64,000 bases of DNA from Kitasatospora sp. SolWspMP-SS2h (lineage in GTDB: Bacteria; Actinomycetota; Actinomycetes; Streptomycetales; Streptomycetaceae), in contig NZ_QLLT01000029.1 in the NCBI RefSeq assembly GCF_003259315.1, forward strand, positions 1 through 64,000, written 5' to 3'. Made by a program: the position numbers and the translations under genes. Below the pieces are notes generated by a model. That model ran no database searches. It was not told where the DNA came from and saw nothing but the letters and a program-made list of their open reading frames with translations. Shown here piece by piece: positions 25,127-34,035 of this stretch. Every line of letters starts with the position of its first letter. Position 1 is the stretch's first letter.

Positions 25127-28100
25127 CTAGCCGCGCAGCTCCGGGGGCTGGTGGCGGCCGTGGGCGTACGCGGCGGCGAAGGCGTCGGGGCCGAGGGCGC
25201 GGGTGGCGGCTTCGGTGGCGCGGACGGCGTCGGGGCTGCGGGTGGGGCGGTAGCCGTGCAGGGTGTGGGCGGCGCCCAGGAGTTCGGCGGCGTGCCGGTG
25301 CGCGCCGCGGGCGGCGGCGAGTGCGGCCAGGCCCTCGGCGAGGACGGCCCGGGTGCGGCGGTGCTGGTCCTGGCCGAGGGCGGCCAGGGCTTCGGCGTGC
25401 CGGCGGGCGGCCTCGGCCGGGTCGTGCTGCTGTTCGGCGAGGCAGCCGAGCCGGCTGTGCACCAGGGCCGCCGCCCGGCGCAGTTCGGCGCGGCCGGTCC
25501 GGGCGTCGAGCGACTCCAGGGCGTGCAGCAGCGGTGCGCGGGCCGCGGCCAGGTCGCCGGAGCGGCGGGCGAGGTCGCTGAGGGCGAGCAGTCCGGCGGC
25601 GGCGTTCGCGTGCTCGCCGAGGCGTTCGGCGAGGCCGACGGCCCGTTCGAGGTCCTGCCGCCCGCGCACCGGGTCGCCCGCCTCGGCCCGGGCCCGGCCC
25701 AACTGGACCAGCACCGGGGCGCAGTGGTCCGCTCCGGCCGCCGCGCCCGTCCGGTACGCCTCCTCGCCGAGCCGGACGGCCGTCGGGCCGTCGCCGCGGA
25801 TCAGGGCCAGTTCGAGCAGCCCGCCGATCGCCGCGTTGCGGCCCCACCGGTCGCCGATCCGCTCGAACTCCCTTTCGGCGCGCTCCAGGTGTTCGGCGGC
25901 GGGCTCCAACCGGCCCTCGTCCAGGGCGAGGTGGCCGAGCCCCAGCCGGGCCGCCGCCCGGACCCACGGGTCGGCGTGGCCGAGCAGTTCGCGCAGGCCG
26001 CGCAGGCCGGCCGGCCGGTCGTCCAGCAGCAGCGCGCAGCCGGGCCGGAGCAGGTGCAGCACCGGGTGGGCCGGCCGGTCCGGGAGGGTCGCCAGGACCG
26101 TCGCCACGGCCTGCCGGACCACCGCCGGACCGGGCTCCTCCGGGCCGCCCACGGTGCCCACCAGGACGGCGACGGCGGTGCACAGCGCGTGGGCGTCGGC
26201 CAGGCCCGGCGGGACCCGCCCGCCGACCAGTTCACGGACGGCGAGCGCCCAACCGCCGGCCTCGCCCGCGCGGTCGCCGGTGATCCAGAACCAGACCAGC
26301 GCGCCCGCCAGCCGCAGCGCGCCCGCCGCGTCGCCGGCCGCGACCAGGTGGCCGAGCGCGGCGTTCAGGTCGTCCCGCTCCGCGTCCAGCCGCGCCGACC
26401 AGCGCACCTGCCCCGGGCCGCGCAGCTCCGGCTCGGCCCGCTCGGCCAGCGCCAGGAAGCAGGCGGCGTGCGCGTCCGCCGTGCGGGCCGCCGCGCCGGA
26501 CTCCGCCGACTTCTCGGCGGCGTACGCCCGGACGGTCTCCAGCAGCTGGTAGCGGACCTCGCCGCCCGCGCCGTCCTCCACCGCCCGCACCAGCGACTTG
26601 TCGATCAGCGCGGCGATCACCCCGACCACGTCCGCCCCCGGCGCCAGCGGCCCGCAGACCCGCTCGGCATGGACCGGCGTCGCCCCGCCCGCGAACACCG
26701 ACAGCCCCGCCAGCACCACGCGTTCGGCGTCCGCCAGCAGCTCCCAGCTCCAGTCGACCACCGCCCGCAGCGTCCGGTGCCGGGGCAGCGCCGCCCGGTC
26801 GCCGCCGGCCAGCAGCCGGAAGCGGTCGTCGAGCCGGTCCGCGATCTGCCGCAGCGTCAGCGACCTGGTCCGGGCCGCCGCCAGCTCGATCGCCAGCGGG
26901 ATGCCGTCCAGCGCCCGGCAGATGTCCACCACCAGCGGCGCGCGGTCCGCGTCGACCCGGAAGCCCGGCCGGACCGCGGCCGCCCGGTCCGCGAACAGCC
27001 GCACGGCGGGGGAGCCGAGCACCGCGTCCGGGCCGTCCGCGGCCCCCGGGGTGAGCGGTGGCAGCGGCAGCGAGGGCACCGGGCACAGCGACTCGCCGGT
27101 CAGCCCGAGCGGCTCCCGGCTGGTGGCCAGCACCCGGACGTGCGGGGCCCGGGACAGCAGCCCGGCCGCCAACTCGGCCGCCCCGTCCAGCAGGTGCTCG
27201 CAGTTGTCCAGCACCAGCAGCAGCCGGCGGTGCTCCAGCGCCTCCGCCAGCCGCTCGACCGGCGGCGCCAGCACGCCCAGCGGCTCGCCCACCCGCAGCG
27301 CGTCCGGGACGCCGACCGCCAGCAGCGCGGCCTGCGCCACCTCGGCGGACGAACCCACCGGTGCCAGCGGCACCAGCCACACCCCGTCCGGGTACCGGTC
27401 CGCCAGCTCCGCCGCGACCTCCACCGCCAGCCGGGTCTTGCCCGCCCCGCCGGGCCCGGTCAGCGTCACCAGCCTCGCCGAGCCGAGCAGGTCGCGCACC
27501 GCCGCCCGCTCCTGCTCGCGGCCGACGAAACTGGTCAGCGCCAGCGGCAGGTTGGAGCGGCGCGGCCCCGGCCCGGCGGCGGGCGCGGGCGCGGCGGTGG
27601 GCACGGGCACGGGCACGGGCACGGGCATGGCGGTGGGCATGGGCGCGGGCACGGCGGTGGGCACGGGCACGGGCGCGGGCGCGGGAACGGCGACGGGCTC
27701 GCCGCGCAGCAGCGCGAGGTGGAGCGCGGCCAGTTCGGCGGACGGGTCCACGCCGAGCTGCTCGGCCAGCTCGCGCCTGGTCCGCTCGTACCGCTCCAGC
27801 GCGGCCGCCCGCCGACCGGAGGCCGCCAGGGCGCGCATCAGCAGGCCGTGCAGCCGCTCCCGGAGCGGGTGCGCGGCGGCCAGCCCCTCCAACTCGGCCA
27901 CCAGGCCCCGGTGCAGGCCGAGCGCCAACTCGGCCTCCACCCGGTCCTCGACGGCCGCCAGCCGCAGCTCCTCCCAGCGCCGCGCCGCGCCGTCCGCGAA
28001 CTCCGCACCGGCGAACTCGGCCAGTGCCGGACCGCGCCACAGCCCCAGCGCCCGCCGCAGCACCACCAGCCGCTCCGCCGGGGCGGCCGGCGCGCGGGCC

Positions 28101-28402
28101 ACCGCCAGCAGCCGCTCGAACTCCACCGCGTCGACCTCGCCCGGCCCCGCCCCCAGCCGGTAGCCGCCCGCCACCGCCACCACCACGTCCCGCCCGCCCA
28201 GGGCCCGCAGCCGCGACACCAGCGTCTGCAACGCGTTGCCCGGCGCGGCGGGCGGCGCCCCGCCCCAGAGGTCCTCCACCAGCCGTTCGGACGGCACGGC
28301 CCGGCCCGCGTCCACCACCAGCCGCACCAGCAGCCCCCGCAGCCGCGCCCCCGCGACCTCCGACCCCCGGACCTCCAACGGGCCCAGCACACCGATCCGC
28401 AC
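25127..28402 (-). CDS. AfsR/SARP-type BTAD regulator with NB-ARC ATPase and TPR-like region
   Basis: A 1091-residue regulator. Order: OmpR-like winged HTH (about 1-92, MRIGVLGPLEVRG to GGYRLG), bacterial transcriptional activation domain (about 98-240), a Pro/Val/Ala linker (about 238-285), NB-ARC/STAND ATPase (about 290-600, with VTLTGPGGAGKTRLAVE and LLVLDNCEHLLDG), then helical repeats to the end. Length and layout match the large AfsR-like activators of antibiotic or developmental genes. The linker is encoded by an imperfect GGGCAC hexanucleotide repeat (27581-27690), so its length could vary between strains. No biosynthetic cluster is adjacent, so the targets are unknown. The GTG/ATG neighbourhood offers no better start than 28402. 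Confidence 0.88.
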   Translation of the reverse strand: MRIGVLGPLEVRGSEVAGARLRGLLVRLVVDAGRAVPSERLVEDLWGGAPPAAPGNALQTLVSRLRALGGRDVVVAVAGGYRLGAGPGEVDAVEFERLLAVARAPAAPAERLVVLRRALGLWRGPALAEFAGAEFADGAARRWEELRLAAVEDRVEAELALGLHRGLVAELEGLAAAHPLRERLHGLLMRALAASGRRAAALERYERTRRELAEQLGVDPSAELAALHLALLRGEPVAVPAPAPVPVPTAVPAPMPTAMPVPVPVPVPTAAPAPAAGPGPRRSNLPLALTSFVGREQERAAVRDLLGSARLVTLTGPGGAGKTRLAVEVAAELADRYPDGVWLVPLAPVGSSAEVAQAALLAVGVPDALRVGEPLGVLAPPVERLAEALEHRRLLLVLDNCEHLLDGAAELAAGLLSRAPHVRVLATSREPLGLTGESLCPVPSLPLPPLTPGAADGPDAVLGSPAVRLFADRAAAVRPGFRVDADRAPLVVDICRALDGIPLAIELAAARTRSLTLRQIADRLDDRFRLLAGGDRAALPRHRTLRAVVDWSWELLADAERVVLAGLSVFAGGATPVHAERVCGPLAPGADVVGVIAALIDKSLVRAVEDGAGGEVRYQLLETVRAYAAEKSAESGAAARTADAHAACFLALAERAEPELRGPGQVRWSARLDAERDDLNAALGHLVAAGDAAGALRLAGALVWFWITGDRAGEAGGWALAVRELVGGRVPPGLADAHALCTAVAVLVGTVGGPEEPGPAVVRQAVATVLATLPDRPAHPVLHLLRPGCALLLDDRPAGLRGLRELLGHADPWVRAAARLGLGHLALDEGRLEPAAEHLERAEREFERIGDRWGRNAAIGGLLELALIRGDGPTAVRLGEEAYRTGAAAGADHCAPVLVQLGRARAEAGDPVRGRQDLERAVGLAERLGEHANAAAGLLALSDLARRSGDLAAARAPLLHALESLDARTGRAELRRAAALVHSRLGCLAEQQHDPAEAARRHAEALAALGQDQHRRTRAVLAEGLAALAAARGAHRHAAELLGAAHTLHGYRPTRSPDAVRATEAATRALGPDAFAAAYAHGRHQPPELRG
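27581..27690. repeat. Imperfect GGGCAC/GGGCGC hexanucleotide repeat inside the AfsR-like gene
   Basis: About 110 nt of near-perfect 6-nt units, including an uninterrupted run of GGGCAC at 27600-27625. The frame is kept, encoding alternating Pro-Val/Pro-Ala/Pro-Met. It forms the flexible linker between the activation domain and the ATPase. Confidence 0.75.
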
Positions 28403-28510
28403 CCGGGACCACCCCCGCCGGCCAGTGTGCCAGCCCCCGCCCGCGACCGTTCACCGGGGCGCGGGGCGCGAGATGCGGGGCGCGGGGCGGGTCGCCGCCG
28501 GGGCCCGCGC

Positions 28511-28828
28511 TCAGCGGCCGACGCGGGACCAGTCCAGGTCGCCCGCGCGGTCCAACTCGCTCAGCAGCACGCCCTGGAGGCGGTCCCAGACGCCGGTGTC
28601 CTGCCACTCGCGCAGCCGGCGCCAGCAGGTCATCCCGGAGCCGAAGCCCAGCTCCTGCGGCAGCCACTCCCACTGGATGCCGGTGTGCAGCACGAACAGG
28701 ATGCCCTGGAGGCACCCCCGGTCGCCCAGCGACGGCCGTCCCGCCCCCGTCCGCCGCCGCACCGGCAGCAGCGGCTCCACCTCGTCCCACAGCTCGTCCG
28801 GCACCAGCCACGGCGGTCGCTTTCCCAC
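28511..28828 (-). pseudogene. IS5-type transposase, truncated N-terminal part
   Basis: The 105-residue frame is the N-terminal (DUF4096-type) part of IS5/IS427-group transposases: LVPDELWDEVEPLLP, GRPSLGDRGCLQGILFVLHTG, WEWLPQELGFGSGMTCWRRL, and DWSRVGR just before a stop. The catalytic DDE part, normally in a second frame reached by frameshifting, is missing: the sequence after the stop is short, GC-rich and leads into the AfsR-like gene. I see no terminal inverted repeats. It is thus a decayed remnant of an insertion between the regulator and the beta-helix/AAA+ gene. GTG 28828 is the likely original start. Confidence 0.85.
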
Positions 28829-28894
28829 GCCGGGCTCAACGAGCCGGCCGGCGATCGGACATGGGAGGAGGGGAGGAACGGGGCGGTGCGGGGG

Positions 28895-31357
28895 TCAGCC
28901 CGGCAGGTCGGCCGGGACCAGGAGCTGGAGGTCCTCGGTGGTGGGGGAGGGGAGGTGGGCGACCCGGGAGGCGTGGCGCTCGACCATGGTCTCGAAGACC
29001 TGGCGGGCGGTGCGGCCGTTGCCGAAGCCGGTGCTGCGGTCGATGGCGGTGAAGTGGCGGAGCAGGGCGGTCTCGGTGGCGTCGGCGAGCCGGTACTCGT
29101 GCTCGGCGGCCTGGGCGCGGGCGATGTCGAGGAGCTCGTCGGCGGTGTAGTCGGGGAAGGTGACGGTGCGCGAGAAGCGGGAGGAGAGGCCGGGGTTGGC
29201 GGACAGGAAGCGCTCCATCTCCGCGGTGTACCCGGCCACGATCACCACCACCGCGTCGCGGTGGTCCTCCATCAGCTTGACCAGGGTGTCGATCGCCTCC
29301 CGGCCGAAGTCCCGGCCGCCGTCCTCCGGGGCCAGCGCGTACGCCTCGTCGACGAACAGGACGCCGCCGCGGGCCCGTTCGAAGGCGGCGGCGGTGCGGA
29401 TCGCGGTGGAGCCGATGTGCTCGCCGACCAGGTCGAGCCGGGCGACCTCGACCAGGTGGCCGCGCTGCAGGACCCCGAGCGAGGCCAGGATCTCGCCGTA
29501 GAGCCGGGCGACGGTGGTCTTGCCGGTGCCGGGGGAGCCGGTGAAGACCAGGTGGCGGCGCGGCGAGGGGGCCTTGAGCCCGGCCCGCTGGCGGGCCCGG
29601 CCGACCGAGATCAGGTCGATCAGGGTGCGCACCTCCTGCTTGACCGTGGCGAGGCCGACCAGGGCGTCGAGTTCGGCCAGCGCCACGTCCGCCGGGCGGC
29701 AGTCCGGGATCGGCCCGATCACGGCGGTGGCGGCGGCCGTGGCGGAGGTCTGCACCAGGGCGGCCAGCGGCGGGGCGGCCGGCCCGGGCACCGCCCCGAC
29801 GGGCAGGGCGGGCAGTGCGGACAGTGCGGGCAGGCCGGGTCCGGCGGGCGGGGCGGCCGGGGCCGGGGGCCCGAGCGGCGCCGCGTCGTCCGAGGTGCAG
29901 CCCTCGGCGACCGGCCCCGGCTCGGAGAACTCGAACCCGGCCCGGGCGTTGCGCTCGGCCCGGCAGCGGATCAGCCGGGTCCGGCAGCCGTCGATCACGT
30001 GGAAGCCGAAGCCGCCCTGCGAGACCCGTACGGTGTCGAACTCGCCCCGGCCCTGCGCCGACACGTACACCCCGGCCTCGCTCGCGCCGCGCACGGTGCA
30101 CTCGCGCAGCACCGGGTCGGCGCCCTTGGTGACGATCACGCCGGTCGCGACGTCCGCGATCTCGCAGTCGGTCAGCAGGCCGCCGGAGCCGTGGTCGCGG
30201 AACCACAGGCCGGTGCCCGCGCCCTGGATGCGGCAGCCCGACAGGTGCGCGACGGCACCGCCGCTGACCGAGACGGCGGAGGAGCGGATTCCGCTGAACG
30301 AGCAGTCCCGGGCGGTCGCGGACGAGCCCTGGTCGAGCACGAACAGGGCGTCCGGCAGGTCGTCCAGGGCGCAGTCGGCGAGCTCCACGGCCGCGCCGTC
30401 GCTCACCCACAGCGCCGGGTAGTCGCCCTGCGCGGAGTGGAAGCGGCAGCCCTCGGCGACCACGCTGGTGCCGCCGTCCCAGACCGAGAGCGCGCCCCGG
30501 CCGAAGCCGTGCACGGTGACCTGCCGCAGTGTCAGCTTCGCGCCGCCGCGCAGGTCCGCCGCGTTCTCCGGCACCTCGTGCACCCGGCAGGAGGAGAGTT
30601 CGAGTTCGGCGCCGGTGTCCAGGCTCAGGCCGTTGCCGGAGACCCGGTGCACCGTGCAGTCGGTCAGCCGTCCCACCGCCTGCGCCTCGGCCTGCACGCC
30701 CGAGCCGCGCACCTCCGCGATCTCGCAGCCGGTCAGCTCCGCCAGCGTCCCCGGGTCGGCCAGCAGGACGCCCGCCCCGCCGGCCCGCCGGACCTTGACC
30801 CGCTCGGCGCGCAGCCGGGAGCCGGCCAGCACCGCCAGGCCGCTCTGCCCGGCCGCGGTGACCTCGCAGTCCACCAGTTCGGCCCGGGACCGGGCGCGCA
30901 GCCGCACCCCGAGGCCGGTCGGGTTCTCCACCACGCAGTCCACCAGCCGGGCGTCGGCGCCGTCGTCCAGCTCCACGCCCACCGCGGCGGCGGCCTCCAC
31001 CCGGCACTCGGCCAGCACCGCGCCGTCCGCGCCCGCCAGCAGCACCGCCGGGGCGGAGCGGTCGGAGCCCTCCACCACCAGGCCGCGGACGGTGGCCGCG
31101 GCCGTCACGGTCAGCGCGGTGCCGCCGCGCACCGCGCTCTCCGGCGGGGAGATCCGCACGCTGCCCGGCCCGTCCTCGGCCACCAGCGTCACCGCCCGGT
31201 CGACCAGCACCGCCTCGCGGAACGTCCCGGCGCGGAGCGTCAGGGTGTCGCCGGGCTCGGCGGCCTCCAGGGCCTCGCGGAGGGTGGCGTACTCCCCGCT
31301 GCGCCGGCGCCAACGCGAGGCGCTGTCCTGCGTGACCCGGACCCTGAGCTCACCCAT
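28895..31357 (-). CDS. Right-handed beta-helix / CbxX-type AAA+ ATPase fusion protein
   Basis: An 820-residue fusion. The first 475 residues are a pectate-lyase-like right-handed beta-helix built from about 20-residue rungs with recurring ...LxDCxV... patterns (for example LAECRVEAA, LVDCVVENP, LTGCEIAEV). After a Pro/Ala linker (about 475-545) comes a CbxX/CfqX-type AAA+ domain: Walker A GSPGTGKTTV at 607-616, Walker B GVLFVDEAYAL, and arginine finger GLSSRFSR. EccA of type VII secretion belongs to the same AAA+ class, but no other ESX genes are in view. No signal peptide or membrane segment is seen, so it is cytoplasmic. A remodelling ATPase with a recognition beta-helix is a reasonable guess; the partner is unknown. 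ATG 31357 is the start. Confidence 0.85.
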   Translation of the reverse strand: MGELRVRVTQDSASRWRRRSGEYATLREALEAAEPGDTLTLRAGTFREAVLVDRAVTLVAEDGPGSVRISPPESAVRGGTALTVTAAATVRGLVVEGSDRSAPAVLLAGADGAVLAECRVEAAAAVGVELDDGADARLVDCVVENPTGLGVRLRARSRAELVDCEVTAAGQSGLAVLAGSRLRAERVKVRRAGGAGVLLADPGTLAELTGCEIAEVRGSGVQAEAQAVGRLTDCTVHRVSGNGLSLDTGAELELSSCRVHEVPENAADLRGGAKLTLRQVTVHGFGRGALSVWDGGTSVVAEGCRFHSAQGDYPALWVSDGAAVELADCALDDLPDALFVLDQGSSATARDCSFSGIRSSAVSVSGGAVAHLSGCRIQGAGTGLWFRDHGSGGLLTDCEIADVATGVIVTKGADPVLRECTVRGASEAGVYVSAQGRGEFDTVRVSQGGFGFHVIDGCRTRLIRCRAERNARAGFEFSEPGPVAEGCTSDDAAPLGPPAPAAPPAGPGLPALSALPALPVGAVPGPAAPPLAALVQTSATAAATAVIGPIPDCRPADVALAELDALVGLATVKQEVRTLIDLISVGRARQRAGLKAPSPRRHLVFTGSPGTGKTTVARLYGEILASLGVLQRGHLVEVARLDLVGEHIGSTAIRTAAAFERARGGVLFVDEAYALAPEDGGRDFGREAIDTLVKLMEDHRDAVVVIVAGYTAEMERFLSANPGLSSRFSRTVTFPDYTADELLDIARAQAAEHEYRLADATETALLRHFTAIDRSTGFGNGRTARQVFETMVERHASRVAHLPSPTTEDLQLLVPADLPG

Positions 31358-31570
31358 GACGATCTGTCATCCCCGCCTTCGTCGGTCGCGTCGGTTGCGT
31401 CGGGACGCTGCGCGATCACCCCACCGTAGCGCGCGGGGCGTTCCCGGCGGACCGCCGTCCGGGTCCGGCGCCCGGTTCAACGACCGGGGCCGGGGGTGGT
31501 TCCGGGTGCACGCGGCTGACGGCGCGGGCGGGCGCCCCCGCGGCGGCGCGTCGCCGCCGGTCAGGGGCGG

Positions 31571-32482
31571 TCAGCGGCGGTCCGGCAGCGGTGCCGGGGC
31601 CTCCTCCAGCACCTCCACCCGGTCGCCGACCGCCAGCGTCCCCAGCACCTCGGCGGGCACGGCCGGGCGGACCGGGACCAGGTTCTGGCCGAACACCAGC
31701 TTCTGGCCGAAGCGGTGGTGGCGGCCCAGCGCCCGCAGCGGCTCGGGGCCGCGCCGCTCGCCGGTCTCCTGGTCGGTGGTGGTCACCACGCAGCGCCCGC
31801 ACGGCTTCACCACCCGGAACTCCAGCCCGCCGACCCGGATCCGCCGCCAGCCGTCCTCGGCCCACGGCGCGGTGCCGGAGACCACCAGGTTGGGGCGGAA
31901 GCGCTCCATCGGCAGCGCCGCGCCCTTGCGCGGGTCGTCGGGGTGGTCGGCGGCGATCCGGGCGTTCAGCTCGTCGAGCGAGGCGGTGGTGGTGAGCAGC
32001 AGCGGGAAGCCGTCGGCCATCGAGACGGTCTCGTCCGGGCCGGCGTACTCCGGGTTGACCGGGCGGCTGGTGGCCGGGCGGTCCAGGTGGACCAGCCGGA
32101 CCTCGCCGAGCCTGGCGGGCAGCCGTTCGGCCAGCCAGGCGGAGGTGTCCTTGCCGGCCTCGGCGGCGGAGAAGCGGGTGCCGAAGACGCTGACGTCGGC
32201 CTCGGGGGCGCCGGCGGCGAGGCTGGGCGCGGACAGGGTGTGGAGGTCGCCGTCCGGGCCGGTCAGGGTGAGCGACGCGCCGTCGGCGGAGGGGAGGGGG
32301 CGGAACTGCCCGATCGCGGGCTCGTCGCGCTGGGTGAGGGCGGTGCCGTCGGCGTCGACCAGCATCCAGCGGCGGTCCCCGGCCAGGCCCCAGGGCTGCA
32401 CCGCGGCGGACGGCGGGCTGAGCCGGTACATCGACTTGACGGGGTACAGGTGCAGGGCGGCGAGACGGGGCATGGCGCCCAT
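31571..32482 (-). CDS. MOSC domain protein with MOSC N-terminal beta-barrel
   Basis: A 303-residue protein. The N-terminal MOSC_N domain has LHLYPVKSMYRLS and GLAGDRRWMLVD; the MOSC domain (about 130-290) has RFRPNLVV and the Cys-containing KPCGRCVVTTTDQETG near residue 225. The same arrangement is found in mARC/YcbX-like proteins, which bind the molybdenum cofactor and reduce N-hydroxylated compounds, and the Cys is the expected ligand. It may thus be a Moco enzyme. Either ATG 32482 or ATG 32473 could be the start. It lies downstream of the Pro/Gln-rich gene on the same strand, with a hairpin between them. Confidence 0.85.
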   Translation of the reverse strand: MGAMPRLAALHLYPVKSMYRLSPPSAAVQPWGLAGDRRWMLVDADGTALTQRDEPAIGQFRPLPSADGASLTLTGPDGDLHTLSAPSLAAGAPEADVSVFGTRFSAAEAGKDTSAWLAERLPARLGEVRLVHLDRPATSRPVNPEYAGPDETVSMADGFPLLLTTTASLDELNARIAADHPDDPRKGAALPMERFRPNLVVSGTAPWAEDGWRRIRVGGLEFRVVKPCGRCVVTTTDQETGERRGPEPLRALGRHHRFGQKLVFGQNLVPVRPAVPAEVLGTLAVGDRVEVLEEAPAPLPDRR

Positions 32483-32519
32483 CCTGCCAGGCGGGCGGGG
32501 GCCGCGGCAGGCGGGTACG

Positions 32520-32557
32520 ACGGTTCCCCGGGCCCCTGGCGGGGCACGGGGAACCGT
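32520..32557 (-). terminator. Hairpin downstream of the Pro/Gln-rich gene
   Basis: ACGGTTCCCC (32520-32529) pairs perfectly with GGGGAACCGT (32548-32557), and the 18-nt interior can pair further (GGGCCCC with GGGGC). It lies about 95 nt beyond the stop at 32651 and before the MOSC gene start. Confidence 0.55.
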
Positions 32558-32650
32558 GGTGGCGCGGGTCCGCCCCGGTGGGGTGCGCGGGCGGACGGGT
32601 GGGGGAGAAAACGCTCCGTTGCGTGGTGACCTCGCCCCCCGGAGGGGTTC

Positions 32651-33247
32651 TCAGCCGGCCTGCGGGTACTGGCGGTACTGCGGGTACTGCTGCGGGGCGG
32701 CCGCCGGGCGCAGGGTGGTGCCGCCGAAGGACTGGTCGCCGAACGACTGCTGCTGCGGGGCGGGCTGGGCGCCGAACTGCTGGGAGTTGAAGGTCGGCGT
32801 GAAGCTCTGCGGGGCCGCGGCGAAGCCGCCGGGGGCCTGCGGGGCCGGGTAGCCCTGCCCGGGCTGCGGGTAGGCCGGGGCGGCCGGGCGCTGGCCGAAG
32901 CCCTGCGGGGCGCTCGCGTAGCCGGGCTGCGGGGGCTGCGGGGCGTGGGCGTAGCCGGGCTGGGCCGGGATGTACGGCGCCGGGGCCGGGGTGCTGCTCG
33001 GGCCGGGGCCGAGGGCGAGACGGGCCGGGGGCAGGGCGGGCAGGTTCGACTGGGAGGAGTCGGGACCGGTGCCGAAACCGCTGCCGTAGGCGGAGGACCA
33101 GGACGCGGCCGGGAGGGCCGGGGGCACGTTGATGGGTGCGATCTGCGGGATGCCGCGCTCTGCGACCAGGCTGTCGTAGATGGGCGTGCCGGAGGAGAAG
33201 GACGGAGGGGGGTAGCCGACTCCGTCGTAGGAGCGGGGCGAGGTCAT
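32651..33247 (-). CDS. Pro/Gln/Gly-rich protein with conserved N-terminus (DUF6643-like)
   Basis: A 198-residue protein. The first 45 residues, MTSPRSYDGVGYPPPSF and then GTPIYDSLVAERGIPQIAPI, are a conserved block I associate with a Streptomyces-restricted family (DUF6643). The rest is low-complexity, rich in Pro, Gln, Ala, Tyr and Gly (repeats of QPGY, APQG), and probably disordered. No signal peptide or membrane segment is present. ATG 33247 begins the conserved block; the open frame upstream (to 33442) is not conserved. It has its own upstream region with an AT-rich stretch (CTGTTTACAG near 33310). Function unknown. Confidence 0.75.
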   Translation of the reverse strand: MTSPRSYDGVGYPPPSFSSGTPIYDSLVAERGIPQIAPINVPPALPAASWSSAYGSGFGTGPDSSQSNLPALPPARLALGPGPSSTPAPAPYIPAQPGYAHAPQPPQPGYASAPQGFGQRPAAPAYPQPGQGYPAPQAPGGFAAAPQSFTPTFNSQQFGAQPAPQQQSFGDQSFGGTTLRPAAAPQQYPQYRQYPQAG

Positions 33248-33573
33248 GGGGCATACCGTAAGCCCACAACGTGCCTGCTGAGGAGAGCGGAACGGCCTGG
33301 AGTTCAACTGTTTACAGACTCTTCGCTCGTCCGAATCGGGCAATGTCGTACAGAGTCGGGCGAATGGGTGTCCGGTTTCGGTCATCCCGGGTCCACCGGC
33401 CGTGCACCCCGCGCTCATCCGGGCCCGTCCGGGGGTGGACAAAAGCCACCGATCCGGTCAGCCGAAAGGCTGCGCCAAGGTTCCGTTAAGGCGCGGGGCC
33501 CGGACCGCCGTCGGGAAGCGGTCCGGCCCGGACGGCGGGAGCCGTCCGGGCCGGGGGTCGTGCGGAAGGGCGC
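33248..33573. other. 326-nt intergenic region, promoter side of the Pro/Gln-rich gene and 3' side of mscL
   Basis: It contains the AT-richer segment 33295-33360, the likely minus-strand promoter zone, including the CTGT-TT-ACAG inverted repeat at about 33308-33317. Near 33523-33554 is the mscL hairpin. No gene is supported. Confidence 0.5.
33523..33554 (-). terminator. Hairpin after mscL
   Basis: Arms 33523-33536 and 33541-33554 are perfect 14-nt reverse complements with a GGGA loop, about 20 nt beyond the mscL stop. Confidence 0.8.
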
Positions 33574-34035
33574 TCAGCGGGCGGTCGCGCGCGCGACGGC
33601 CTGGGCGGGGAAGCCCGGCCGGCCGGCCAACTCGGTGGTGCAGTGGGCGCACCGGGTCGCGGCGGCCGGGACGGTGCTGAGGCACTCGGGGCAGTCGGCC
33701 TTGGCCACCGGGACGTCCTTGACCGGGTAGAAGCGGTTCTGCAGCCTGCCGACGGGCACCACCACGGCGAAGTAGATCACCGCGGCGACCAGCACGAAGC
33801 TGATCAGCGCCTGGAGGAACGCGCCGTACGGGAAGGTGACGCCGGCGACGTCGAACGCCTCCTTGCCGAAGTCGCCGACCGCGCCGGAGGCGAGGCCGAT
33901 CAGCGGGGTCAGGAAGGCTGCGACGAAACCGGTGACGACGGCGGTGAAGGCGGCACCGATGACGATGCCGACCGCGAGGTCGACCACGTTGCCGCGCAGC
34001 AGGAAGCTGCGGAATCCCTTGAACATGGCGGCCAT
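33574..34035 (-). CDS. mscL: Large-conductance mechanosensitive channel with C-terminal zinc ribbon
   Basis: A 153-residue channel that opens under membrane tension and releases solutes on hypo-osmotic shock. N-terminal MFKGFRSFLLRGNVVDLAVG leads into transmembrane helix 1 (about 20-45); the periplasmic loop follows, then helix 2 (about 73-95, FLQALISFVLVAAVIYFAVV). The C-terminal part carries CPEC and CAHC (about 115-136), a CxxC-x10-CxxC zinc-ribbon-like knuckle in place of the plain helical bundle of E. coli MscL. ATG 34035 and ATG 34026 are both possible; GGGGAGG lies upstream. A hairpin follows the stop. Confidence 0.92.
   Translation of the reverse strand: MAAMFKGFRSFLLRGNVVDLAVGIVIGAAFTAVVTGFVAAFLTPLIGLASGAVGDFGKEAFDVAGVTFPYGAFLQALISFVLVAAVIYFAVVVPVGRLQNRFYPVKDVPVAKADCPECLSTVPAAATRCAHCTTELAGRPGFPAQAVARATAR

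Noticed and set aside
28895..31357. Type VII secretion (ESX) locus based on the EccA-like AAA+ domain
   Set aside because: No WXG100, EccB, EccC, EccD or mycosin gene lies near. CbxX-type AAA+ domains occur in many other proteins.
25151..31429. Long plus-strand frame of 2092 residues
   Set aside because: It is antisense to the AfsR-like gene, IS remnant and beta-helix/AAA+ gene, and has no domain features. GC-rich third positions keep such shadows open.
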